Below are positions 16,461 to 24,270 of a DNA stretch of 64,000 nucleotides, piece after piece (the first letter of the stretch is position 1; each line of letters begins with the position of its first letter). The DNA comes from Shewanella sp. Choline-02u-19. GTDB lineage: Bacteria; Pseudomonadota; Gammaproteobacteria; Enterobacterales; Shewanellaceae. The position numbers and the translations under genes were made by a program. The stretch spans positions 3,224,001 through 3,288,000 of the forward strand of contig NZ_PJBE01000013.1 in NCBI RefSeq assembly GCF_002836205.1, in the 5' to 3' direction. The notes under the pieces were generated by a model. It did no database searches. It worked only from the letters and a program-made list of their open reading frames with translations, and was not told the origin of the DNA.

Positions 16461-17456
16461 ATGTCATTCCCTGTACTGATATGTGACGACTCTGCGCTCG
16501 CAAGAAAGCAGATGGCGCGAACCCTGCCAAAAGAGTGGGACGTAGAACTCACCTATGCTGCTAATGGTGCCGAAGGGATTGATGCGATACGCGAAGGTAA
16601 AGGCGCGATTGTTTTTCTAGATTTGAACATGCCCGTTATGGATGGCTATGAAGTGCTTGAAGCAATTCAAAGAGAAGATCTTCCTGCGCTCGTCATTGTT
16701 GTTTCTGGTGACATCCAAATAAAAGCGCATGAACGAGTCAAAGTACTCGGCGCGCTCGATTTTATTCAAAAACCCGTTAGCGTTGACGCTATTAGCCATA
16801 TTCTGCAGGAATACGGCATCTTAGAGCTCGCCGTTGGCGCAAACCAAACACAAAACCCCATGGTTGAGGTCGACTTACGTGATGCTTGTCAGGAGGTCGC
16901 TAACGTCGCTATGGGTCGTGCAGCGGATCTACTTTCAAAGCTACTCAACGTATTTGTATTACTGCCTATCCCCAACGTCAATGTACTCGAGGTTAGCGAG
17001 CTGACGATGACGCTTAAAGCCACGGAAGAAAATGGTACCGTGTCGGCTCTATGCCAAGGTTTTATCGGCGCTGGCATCGCAGGCGAAGCACTGCTGCTAT
17101 TCCATGACTCCTCTTTTCAAGACATGGCAAAGCTGATGAAGCTTGAAAATCCTGAAGATGAAAATACTGAGCTTGAGGTCATGATGGATACGGGCAACGT
17201 ACTTATCGGTGCCTTTCTCAATGGGATCTCTGAGCAACTGCATATGAAGTTCAGCCAAAGCCATCCCGTGGTGCTTGGCCGACACTGTACAGCCAATGAT
17301 CTCATTCATGAGAATGCTGACAAATGGGAACGCACGCTGGCAATGGAAATTAATTATCGTATTGAAGATCATGACATTCAATGTGATTTACTATTGTTGT
17401 TTACTGAAGACTCTTTGCCCACGCTTAATTATAAGCTCGGCTACTTGCTAGATTAA
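16461..17456 (+). CDS. Receiver domain fused to a CheC-type phosphatase domain
   Basis: 331 aa. Residues 1-120 are a complete receiver (DDS acidic pair at 9-10, phospho-Asp in VFLDLNMPVMDG near 53, Ser of VVSGD, Lys of QKPV). Residues ~135-330 resemble the CheC/CheX/FliY phosphatase fold: the first active-site motif D-x3-E-x2-N is seen in DACQEVANVAMGRAADLLSK, and a second, weaker copy in EVMMDTGNVLIGAFLN. CheC-type domains dephosphorylate CheY-P. The gene is followed by the diguanylate cyclase with no spacer worth the name, so the two are probably co-translated and form one signalling device. Confidence 0.82.
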   Translation: MSFPVLICDDSALARKQMARTLPKEWDVELTYAANGAEGIDAIREGKGAIVFLDLNMPVMDGYEVLEAIQREDLPALVIVVSGDIQIKAHERVKVLGALDFIQKPVSVDAISHILQEYGILELAVGANQTQNPMVEVDLRDACQEVANVAMGRAADLLSKLLNVFVLLPIPNVNVLEVSELTMTLKATEENGTVSALCQGFIGAGIAGEALLLFHDSSFQDMAKLMKLENPEDENTELEVMMDTGNVLIGAFLNGISEQLHMKFSQSHPVVLGRHCTANDLIHENADKWERTLAMEINYRIEDHDIQCDLLLLFTEDSLPTLNYKLGYLLD

Positions 17457-17457
17457 G

Positions 17458-18438
17458 ATGGATCATAAGATGGCAAACGATCTAAGCGCAATGAATGAGC
17501 TCCACTGGCTAATTGATATGGTGCAAACCATTGAAGTGGGCTTAGTCGTACTCGATCAAGATTACAATATCCAGCTGTGGAATGGTTTTATGGAAAACCA
17601 CAGTGGTGTGTCACCCAACTCGATTAAGGGCAAGAACCTATTTGAGCAGTTTGAGTACTTACCTTCTAAGTGGCTTAAGCATAAAATGGAATCAGTATTC
17701 CTCCTTAAAAATCGTGCATTTATTAGTTGGGAACAACGACCGTTTGTTTTCCAATTTAAAAATTACCGCCCCATCACTGGCCGCGCTGATTTCATGTATC
17801 AGAATGTCACGTTATTGCCGTTGTCATCACTGACAGGTGAAGTGACCCATTTAAGCATGATTGTTTATGATGTGACGGATGTTGCCGTCAACAGATTGCA
17901 GCTTAAAGCAGTCAATGAGAGCCTTGAAGTGCTAAGCCAGATAGATGGGTTAACTCAACTGTATAATCGTCGTCACTGGCAGTTATGCATGCAAAAAGAG
18001 TTCGACCGTAACAGCCGCTACGGCGATGAAACCACTTTAGTGATGCTAGACATTGATAATTTTAAAGTGATCAATGATACCTATGGCCATCAGGCTGGCG
18101 ATAAAGTGATTCAGAATGTATCTCACTTAATTAATAAATCTTTGCGTGAAACCGATTGCGCTGGTCGCTATGGTGGCGAGGAGTTTGGCGTAGTATTAGC
18201 CAATACCCCTGCAGCTAATGCGCTTTATTTTGCGGAACGATTACGCAAAAAAGTTGAGCAGTCTGAAACAATGTATGCTGACAATATTATTAAAGTCACT
18301 ATTAGTATCGGCATTTGTGACATTCAGCCACAGATCCTTAGCAGTGAATCTTGGTTGTCATTAGCAGACCAAGCTTTATATCAAGCAAAAGGGGCAGGAA
18401 AAAACTCCTGTGTTATTCACCAACACCTGCTAAGTTAA
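17458..18438 (+). CDS. PAS-GGDEF diguanylate cyclase
   Basis: 326 aa: a PAS domain (about 12-135; IEVGLVVLDQDYNIQLWNGF) and a GGDEF domain (about 160-325) with YGGEEFGV as the active-site loop and the inhibitory RxxD motif (RETD) five residues before it. The enzyme should make c-di-GMP and be feedback-inhibited. No TM segments, so it is cytoplasmic. It starts one base after the REC-CheC stop; an alternative ATG lies at 17467. Pairing suggests that phospho-signalling through the receiver tunes c-di-GMP synthesis. Confidence 0.9.
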   Translation: MDHKMANDLSAMNELHWLIDMVQTIEVGLVVLDQDYNIQLWNGFMENHSGVSPNSIKGKNLFEQFEYLPSKWLKHKMESVFLLKNRAFISWEQRPFVFQFKNYRPITGRADFMYQNVTLLPLSSLTGEVTHLSMIVYDVTDVAVNRLQLKAVNESLEVLSQIDGLTQLYNRRHWQLCMQKEFDRNSRYGDETTLVMLDIDNFKVINDTYGHQAGDKVIQNVSHLINKSLRETDCAGRYGGEEFGVVLANTPAANALYFAERLRKKVEQSETMYADNIIKVTISIGICDIQPQILSSESWLSLADQALYQAKGAGKNSCVIHQHLLS

Positions 18439-18448
18439 TCAAGATTTA

Positions 18449-18487
18449 GATACAAAAATGCCCATCATTGATGGGCATTTTTGTATC
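18449..18487. terminator. Bidirectional terminator between the cyclase gene and rraB
   Basis: A 39-nt perfect palindrome: GATACAAAAATGCCCATCA, one base, then its exact complement. A-run on one side and T-run on the other serve both convergent genes. Confidence 0.9.
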
Positions 18488-18512
18488 AGATGTGGACTAA
18501 AATCAGTAAAGC

Positions 18513-18932
18513 TTAATGCAGCTTATCTTCGTCTTCGTCTTCTTCATCTTCATCTTCTTCATCACGGACTTCGCCATCTTCATCAATGAAGTAAGTGCCC
18601 CATCCGTCATAATCAACTTTTTGTTTTGCCGCTAACTGAATTAACTTCTCACAAGCGGTATCGAGTAACTCAACATCGAGCTGGTGTGAAGCGACGGCAT
18701 CAAAGCAGATAATCACAGAACCGTCATCCAGCTCCATCTCTTCAGCATCGTTCACTTCAAAGCCAAGCTTAAAGGCTTCTACTGCCGCTTTTTCCAAGCG
18801 ATCAAAATTGGTCGATGAGAAGTGATGCTCAATCGTGTAATCGGCATCAGGTAATGAACCGTCAGCAAGTATTGCTTCAACGATTTCACGGTTCTCTGCT
18901 TTCTGTTCGTTTAACAGGCGTTCAATAGACAT
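18513..18932 (-). CDS. rraB: RraB, regulator of RNase E
   Basis: 139 aa, the size of E. coli RraB. The start MSIERLLNEQKAENREIVEA and the segment YTIEHHFSSTNFDRLEKAA match the family, as does the very acidic C-terminal tail (DEEDEDEEDEDED). RraB binds RNase E and alters the degradosome. GAGGAGT precedes the ATG. It is followed closely by the plsC-like gene downstream of the opposite convergent terminator, so it may share the plsC transcript (18961 gene is upstream of it on the minus strand, 28 bp apart). Confidence 0.92.
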   Translation of the reverse strand: MSIERLLNEQKAENREIVEAILADGSLPDADYTIEHHFSSTNFDRLEKAAVEAFKLGFEVNDAEEMELDDGSVIICFDAVASHQLDVELLDTACEKLIQLAAKQKVDYDGWGTYFIDEDGEVRDEEDEDEEDEDEDKLH

Positions 18933-18960
18933 CAGTTACTCCTCAAAAATTTCGCGAAGA

Positions 18961-19689
18961 TTATACCGCTTTAGTCATTAATGCAGAAGCTTCTTGGTTC
19001 AACTGTGACAATTTTTCGGACATCAAGATATGGATCCGCTTAGACAGCTCTTTAACTTGTGTTTTATCAAAACTCTTGGTTTCGATAGGCTCCATCATCT
19101 CAATAATAACAATGCCATTATTCCAACGATTCAGTTTGATATGACTTTGATTAGACGCCAGTACAGGCACCATAGGCACGCCCGCCGCAATCGCCGTATA
19201 AAAAGCACCAGCTTTAAAAGGCAGCAACCCCTTGCCACGAGAACGTGTTCCTTCAGGGAATATCCATACTGACAAGCACTTCTCTTTGATTTTTCTCGCT
19301 GTCGCTGCCATGGTATCAAACGCCTTGCTGCGATTTTTACGATCAATCAAAATATTACCTGATAGCCAGTAGATTTGACCAAACAACGGCATCCACGCGA
19401 GACTCTTTTTACCTAAACTCACCGTACCTTTAGGTACCATCGCAGTATGGGTAAACATATCGAAATTGTTTTGATGATTAGCTAGAAACACACGAGGCTC
19501 ATCGCTTTCACATTTAGACTTGCGCGTAATAACTTTAATGCCCAACACGGGTGCAGCCCAAGAAAAAATCTTAGCGAACATATGCACATTATCACGGTGA
19601 CGTGGTCGTAAAACGCACGCTAATCCACCAATAATAAAGGCTAAAACAAGCATGACAGATAAAATCAAACACCTAAGGATTAACAGCAC
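18961..19689 (-). CDS. 1-acyl-sn-glycerol-3-phosphate acyltransferase (PlsC family)
   Basis: About 242 aa. Acyltransferase motifs are all present: NHQNNFD (H-x4-D, catalytic), ILIDRKNRSKA, FPEGTRSRG and VPMVPVLAS. An N-terminal TM segment anchors it to the inner membrane. I prefer the GTG at 19689, which has GGGAG six bases upstream, over an ATG at 19731 without a good ribosome binding site. The reaction is acylation of lysophosphatidate to phosphatidate. Many Shewanella carry several PlsC paralogues, so the exact acyl preference cannot be told. Confidence 0.88.
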   Translation of the reverse strand: MLLILRCLILSVMLVLAFIIGGLACVLRPRHRDNVHMFAKIFSWAAPVLGIKVITRKSKCESDEPRVFLANHQNNFDMFTHTAMVPKGTVSLGKKSLAWMPLFGQIYWLSGNILIDRKNRSKAFDTMAATARKIKEKCLSVWIFPEGTRSRGKGLLPFKAGAFYTAIAAGVPMVPVLASNQSHIKLNRWNNGIVIIEMMEPIETKSFDKTQVKELSKRIHILMSEKLSQLNQEASALMTKAV

Positions 19690-19881
19690 TACAATCTCCC
19701 GCGATTTAATTGGCGCCAGTATAGCCAGCAAGTACTAACGACTCAATATTTAGTTTACACATGTAGCCTGAACCTAGGCTATACAACACCAGACTTAGGC
19801 TACTTTAGCGCACCCAACTTAAGCGAACTTTAATCTAGCGCATATTTAATCATCGCGGATAATAGCCTATAGAGTGTAGCG

Positions 19882-20682
19882 TTAAGGTCTGACCTCAACT
19901 AAACCAGCCTTTGCAGGCCAATATTTTTTCCGTAGAAGCAGTACTAATCTAAAGCAAATAGCGCTGACGGCTAACGTCGCCACGATGGCCGCACCGCTTG
20001 GCAAATCAAATGAGGCGGATAATACTAAGCCTGCAACATAACCGAACAAGCCGACCACATAAGCCCAGCCGAGCTTAAAACGCCCAGCATAATGATTAAC
20101 CGCCAGCGCGGGTAATATCAGAGAGCTAAACACTAAATAGACGCCTACCAGCTCGACTGACAGGGTAATGACTACCGCAAATATCAGATAGAAACCTCGC
20201 CCAGCAAGAATTTTAGGTTTAAAAGCCAATAATAGAAGAATAGCTGCATATATACTGGCAGGCAGAAACAATTGACTCCAGCTCACCCATAGTATTTGCC
20301 CTGACATCAACTGCTTTAGCATTTCAGCCCCGTGAGGGTCATTCGATAATAGCAGCATCGCAGCCACGGCAGCTAATACATAGAAACAACCAATAATCGC
20401 CTCCAGTTCATCTGCCATCCGTTTAGATAACCAAGCGATAAAGCCCGCACCCGCAATGGCAAATAATGCGGGCATCCACACATTGGAGAAAGGTAAGGCT
20501 TCAATATCATGGTTGAGATGGCCCACGATGGCACCTAATGCAGCGACCTGTGCAATAGCAAGATCAATAAAGATGATCCCACGCTTTAGCACTTGTTGTC
20601 CTAGTACCACATGGGTAGACAAAACGAGTATCCCCGCAACAAATGCGGGGAACAAAATAGATAAAAGATCCAGATCAAACAT
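19882..20682 (-). CDS. Zinc/manganese ABC transporter permease (ZnuB-like)
   Basis: 266 aa with about eight TM segments. The COG1108 permease pattern is clear: GQQVLKRGIIFIDLAIAQVA, then AALGAIVG; later GAEMLKQLMSGQILWVSW and LVFSSLILPALAVNHYAGR. It would form the membrane channel of a ZnuABC-type importer. It lies downstream of znuA-like on the same strand but is separated from it by a 15-bp-stem terminator. No ATP-binding-protein gene is found beside it; the ATPase must be encoded elsewhere or the permease is orphaned. Confidence 0.88.
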   Translation of the reverse strand: MFDLDLLSILFPAFVAGILVLSTHVVLGQQVLKRGIIFIDLAIAQVAALGAIVGHLNHDIEALPFSNVWMPALFAIAGAGFIAWLSKRMADELEAIIGCFYVLAAVAAMLLLSNDPHGAEMLKQLMSGQILWVSWSQLFLPASIYAAILLLLAFKPKILAGRGFYLIFAVVITLSVELVGVYLVFSSLILPALAVNHYAGRFKLGWAYVVGLFGYVAGLVLSASFDLPSGAAIVATLAVSAICFRLVLLLRKKYWPAKAGLVEVRP

Positions 20683-20711
20683 CGGTATTTACTCTGGTTA
20701 ACGTCATTTAA

Positions 20712-20754
20712 AAAGCAAGTGAACGCAATATATCGCGTTCACTTGCTTTACTCT
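20712..20754 (-). terminator. Terminator-like hairpin between znuA-like and znuB-like genes
   Basis: AAGCAAGTGAACGC / GCGTTCACTTGCTT, 14-15 exact pairs with an 8-nt loop; on the minus strand, the direction of transcription, it is followed by TTTTTAAAT. It would reduce permease expression relative to the binding protein. Confidence 0.75.
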
Positions 20755-20764
20755 TGGACAGTGG

Positions 20765-21688
20765 CTATTTAGCGGCGAGTAATAAGTCTATCGCACTATC
20801 GTACAGGCTAAACAGATCAACACTTTGCTCATTTCCACCTACTGACATCGGCAGCACAATAACCGGTAAATCAGCACGTTCACCCAACCAATCCGCACCA
20901 CGTTCACTTTGATATGACGCGATAATGACTGCCATAATATCACCCTGCTTAGCGCGGGTAAGTAGACTCGCTAAATGTGAGCTACTGGGTGGGATCCCAG
21001 GCTTTGGTTCAAGATCAGCAACCTGCTCCAACCCTAACCAGTTAAACAGATATTTAAAGCTTGAATGGTAAGCAATAATCTTTTTACCATTCAGTGGCTT
21101 TGCCTTCTCTTCCCAGCGAGGAATTGCGTCATTCCAACGTTGGCTAAAACTGGCTAAGTTAGCCTGATATTGCGCGGTGGAGTCTGGATCAAGTTGAATC
21201 AACTTTTGTGTCAATGCCTCAGCAACACCCAGCAAGCGTTTTGGGTCAAAGTGCAGATGTGGATTGCCCTTGGCGTGAACATCACCCATTGAGCGATCAA
21301 CCGATTTCATTTGATCCACAGTGTCTATTTGCTCTGCAGCAAAAAACAGCCCTTGATCGGTAGAACGTACCTTAGCGTTTGCCGACTTCATCTGCAGCAT
21401 CGGCAGCCAGCCAATTTCAAGATCCGCCCCCGCACAAATGGCGAGATCTGCTTGACGCATTTTAGCAATCAGGCTCGGTCTGGCTTGCACTTGATGAGGG
21501 TCTTGCATCGCCGTGGTGGCCGAATAGATCCGTGCATCAGGCGCTAGCTCTTTCGCCAGTGCTGCATACTCAGGTTCACAGGCAAAAATATTAAATTCTG
21601 CTTGTACATTGCTGATAAAACCTAGCGTTACAGCTAAGGTAAGTGTTTTTAATACTTTAGGTAAGAACTGCTTAGAATTGATGCGCAC
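20765..21688 (-). CDS. Zinc-binding periplasmic protein (ZnuA-like)
   Basis: 307 aa with a signal peptide (TLTLAVTLGFISNVQA). It shows the cluster-9 metal-binding fold: the His in QDPHQVQARPSLIAK, GNPHLHFDPKR, and IAYHSSFKYLFNWLGL, three His expected to bind Zn. The His-rich loop of E. coli ZnuA is absent. The start is GTG (GTGCGCATCAAT), overlapping the end of the outer-membrane protein gene by 17 bp, so the two are coupled. Role: capture of zinc in the periplasm and delivery to the permease. Confidence 0.88.
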   Translation of the reverse strand: MRINSKQFLPKVLKTLTLAVTLGFISNVQAEFNIFACEPEYAALAKELAPDARIYSATTAMQDPHQVQARPSLIAKMRQADLAICAGADLEIGWLPMLQMKSANAKVRSTDQGLFFAAEQIDTVDQMKSVDRSMGDVHAKGNPHLHFDPKRLLGVAEALTQKLIQLDPDSTAQYQANLASFSQRWNDAIPRWEEKAKPLNGKKIIAYHSSFKYLFNWLGLEQVADLEPKPGIPPSSSHLASLLTRAKQGDIMAVIIASYQSERGADWLGERADLPVIVLPMSVGGNEQSVDLFSLYDSAIDLLLAAK

Positions 21689-22865
21689 CGTGAGCCCCCA
21701 GAGTCATAATATATTGAAGAGTGATAACGTTATCGTCTTCTATTCCATCGAAGTTAGTGCCTTGTTGATTGGTATATTGCAGACGCACTGTTGAGAAATG
21801 GCTTTGGTGCCATGCAAGGCTCACCTCAGTTTCTTTCAACTTTTGTGGATCAAAATGATCATCATGCATCATCTGAGTGTCGACTTGGCCATAACGTAAA
21901 CCTGCAGACCACTTAGGGGAGAACTGATAAACACTGCTTAAGTACCAACCGTCTTGATAATCCGTACCAGAATCATCATGACCATCATCGTCATGCTCAT
22001 CATGATGCTCTTCAAGCGGCTTAAAGTCAGTCACTCGGAAATATTCACCACTCAAAGTGAGGTGTTGGTATTTATAATTCCCATTCGGTGCCCACTTGTA
22101 AACAAAGTCTGCTACGTAGGTATTCTCACCGGTGTACTGCGCACTATGGCTATGATCATGCTCATCTTGAACTGCAGCATGATCATCATGCTCTTCGGCA
22201 GTCATGCGACCATTTTCATTACGTAAATAACTCAAACCCGCCTGCCATGAACCATTAATACCAGCATCACCACCAATCTTAGTAAATGCGGTATAAACCC
22301 CTGTTGACTTGTAATCGCGCTCGTTATGTTCGTCAGCAGCGCGCATATTGTCACCTTTGAACGCTTCAACGCCCATAGTCCAATAAAGATCCGTTGGTGC
22401 AACATAGCTTAGTCGCACACCATCATCGAAATAATGGCTGCCTAAAAATGCACGATATGCCGCCGGCCGATCAGAAAAAGCATCGGTATGCACATGCTGA
22501 TTGTTAAGATAACCAATGTCGGATAAGAAACGTCCCGCCCTCATTGAAAGGCCGTAAGGCATCGCCATTGTTTGAATGAATGCCTCTTCAAGGCCTAGTT
22601 CAGTTTCACCGTCATGCATCTCTATCACTGCAGTTAACTTACCGTAAAACATATCATCAATATTGGCACTCATTGCCACTTCAGTGTGGCCCAACCCAAA
22701 ACCCTCGACACGCTCGCTCATTGGGCGTTCAGCACTTTGATAGTAGCCATCTAATACCGCACTAATGGCAGGGTTGGTTAAGCTTGAATCTTCAGCAAAA
22801 GCGTTAATAGAAAAAATTGCGCACGCAGCAGCTACGCCAGTTAGGCGCATAGTTGAAATAGTCAT
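21672..22865 (-). CDS. Zinc-related outer-membrane protein with His/Asp-rich loops
   Basis: 397 aa: signal peptide (LTGVAAACAIFSINAFA), a barrel-like body with alternating strands and a C-terminal Phe (GAHGAHQF). Two presumed surface loops are packed with metal ligands: EEHDDHAAVQDEHDHSHS near residues 232-250 and EEHHDEHDDDGHDDSGTD near 291-309. Genes of this type sit in zinc-uptake operons in marine gammaproteobacteria. It is therefore a candidate outer-membrane port or collector for zinc. It is not a TonB receptor by sequence: no plug domain or TonB box is visible. Confidence 0.75.
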   Translation of the reverse strand: MTISTMRLTGVAAACAIFSINAFAEDSSLTNPAISAVLDGYYQSAERPMSERVEGFGLGHTEVAMSANIDDMFYGKLTAVIEMHDGETELGLEEAFIQTMAMPYGLSMRAGRFLSDIGYLNNQHVHTDAFSDRPAAYRAFLGSHYFDDGVRLSYVAPTDLYWTMGVEAFKGDNMRAADEHNERDYKSTGVYTAFTKIGGDAGINGSWQAGLSYLRNENGRMTAEEHDDHAAVQDEHDHSHSAQYTGENTYVADFVYKWAPNGNYKYQHLTLSGEYFRVTDFKPLEEHHDEHDDDGHDDSGTDYQDGWYLSSVYQFSPKWSAGLRYGQVDTQMMHDDHFDPQKLKETEVSLAWHQSHFSTVRLQYTNQQGTNFDGIEDDNVITLQYIMTLGAHGAHQF

Positions 22866-22946
22866 TAGTTCTCCGAAATACAGCTAAGCAAAGCCTTCCC
22901 ATAGGGAATACTTATTTAATTTAGTAATTGATTTTTATCGAATTGC

Positions 22947-23237
22947 TTAGACAGTAACGGGGGGGGCACGGCTATTGAAAAAACTCACATGGCGCGAGTT
23001 AAATATTGGAAGGATATACTCTTGGCTCTCAACGAACTGGCGTTCTACCGCAATATTAAACTCAAAGCTAGGCAGCAGTTTGTTGATGTGGTGTTGGTGA
23101 TAACACAGAGTACAATGGTTTTTAGCGCCATCATCCAAGTGACTCAGATCATGAGCGGACGCTGCAAATGACAGGCACAGGAATACGGCAATAAGCCCTA
23201 TTACCAGTTTCTGCTTCGCTCTACTCAGTTGAATCAA
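22947..23237 (-). CDS. DUF2946-like small zinc-uptake accessory protein
   Basis: 96 aa with a signal peptide (LVIGLIAVFLCLSFAASA). The mature part has HDLSHLDD, HCTLCYHQHH and a C-terminal SRAPP, a pattern typical of DUF2946 proteins found beside zinc or copper transport genes. The Cys/His cluster suggests metal binding. The only start in frame is TTG at 23237, with AAGG eight bases upstream. It is the first gene of the zinc cluster, and a CRP-like box lies about 92 bp upstream. I found no recognisable Zur operator. Confidence 0.65.
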   Translation of the reverse strand: MIQLSRAKQKLVIGLIAVFLCLSFAASAHDLSHLDDGAKNHCTLCYHQHHINKLLPSFEFNIAVERQFVESQEYILPIFNSRHVSFFNSRAPPVTV

Positions 23238-23328
23238 AGTGTTAACCTTGTTTTAAAAAACCAGCCAAGTGTAGGTGGTTCAAGATTGAAGTCAAGTACT
23301 CCCTAAAGTGAAAGCGTTACAAAGTGTT

Positions 23329-23344
23329 TGTGATGAATATCACT
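23329..23344. promoter_or_regulatory. CRP-like site between the zinc cluster and a small membrane-protein gene
   Basis: TGTGA-TGAATA-TCACT matches nine of ten core positions of the CRP site. It lies 92 bp upstream of the DUF2946 gene (minus) and 116 bp upstream of the 41-codon ORF (plus), so it could serve either. Confidence 0.5.
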
Positions 23345-23459
23345 AAAACTTGAATGACAATTAATACTGTTTTAAGCTGATAGGGCTAAGATTTCAGCAC
23401 TAGCATTAATTCATAGAGATATGAATTAAGAGTTTATTTACTAATAAGGCGCCAACATC

Positions 23460-23585
23460 ATGCTTGAACTTCTTCGCTCAAACTTAAAATTCATTATTAT
23501 GACAGCGTTATTTTTTGGTGTGGTACTTGGCGGTATTTACTACGTAGAAGCCGCACTTGAAGCACAAGTTCAAGTCATCGACTAA
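23460..23585 (+). CDS. 41-aa single-pass membrane miniprotein
   Basis: ATG 23460 to TAA 23585. The peptide begins MLELLRSNLKFIIMTALFFG, continues VVLGGIYYVEAA and ends AQVQVID: a positively charged N-terminus, one TM helix (about residues 11-31) and an acidic tail. AAGG stands about nine bases before the ATG. No homologue is recognised. Its composition and ribosome binding site argue for a real gene, but it is short. Confidence 0.5.
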   Translation: MLELLRSNLKFIIMTALFFGVVLGGIYYVEAALEAQVQVID

Positions 23586-23717
23586 CGCTGTCAACGGGTT
23601 ATTTCGTTAACATTCAAGTTAAATTTGGGATTGATTTTCGAATGAAAACTTGAATGAGCTGAAATGTAACTCGCTGCTCAATAAGCCTCTATTCTGATGG
23701 CATTGAGTCATCAGAAT

Positions 23718-24047
23718 TTATCGGTATTTCTGCCTTTCTTCGCTGTCATCAACTCTCTCTGGCGCTTCGGTGACTTTCATATGATCCATCATATGGCTTA
23801 CCAACAGTAACATCACTGCAAATATTGTCACCGGAATACAGATCGTCCGCATAGTCTCATCAAAATATCCCCACACTATTGCCATAAACCCAATATAAAA
23901 ACTCGCCATTTTAATGCGAGCCATGGGTGCACTTTTACCCAACCAAGCGTCGCAAAGCGGACACTGGATCTCACCATTTAAGCCCTTTCCTCTTTGGTTA
24001 ACGATTTTATCTATGGCGAAAGGCTTAGAACAATGTGCACATATCAC
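23718..24047 (-). CDS. Zinc-ribbon protein with two transmembrane helices
   Basis: 109 aa. The N-terminus has two CxxC knuckles, CAHCSK and CPLCDA, a zinc-ribbon arrangement. Two hydrophobic helices follow (about 45-63 and 68-88), then a charged C-terminal tail. The family is not recognised. It starts with ATG after GCGCCTGTG; no strong ribosome binding site. It stands alone between the small membrane protein and the divergent MscS gene. Confidence 0.65.
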   Translation of the reverse strand: MICAHCSKPFAIDKIVNQRGKGLNGEIQCPLCDAWLGKSAPMARIKMASFYIGFMAIVWGYFDETMRTICIPVTIFAVMLLLVSHMMDHMKVTEAPERVDDSEERQKYR

Positions 24048-24270
24048 AGGCGCTTCTCTCTATATAATTAGTTAGTTAAGGTTGTCGTATGACCAACACA
24101 CCCCAGAAACTGGCGCTTTACGGCCCAAAACTGGCCGCCAATTCTAACAGGTTTGGGCCTTAGTCAGACCTTTTATTGCCCAAAGTCATTATAAAATCTA
24201 AATAACAAATCGACACTGTTAAATCTGAGTAATAATATAGTTACTTCAGGGAACTAACGGATATCCAAAA
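24048..24270. other. Intergenic region with inverted repeat
   Basis: GGCCCAAA (24122-24129) and TTTGGGCC (24152-24159) are exact complements 22 nt apart. A 23-codon ORF (24089) encloses them but is unconvincing. The MscS gene promoter must lie here. Confidence 0.35.

Noticed and set aside
24089..24160. 23-codon ORF upstream of the MscS gene
   Set aside because: Very short, overlaps an inverted repeat that better explains the sequence, and shows no signal, TM helix or motif.
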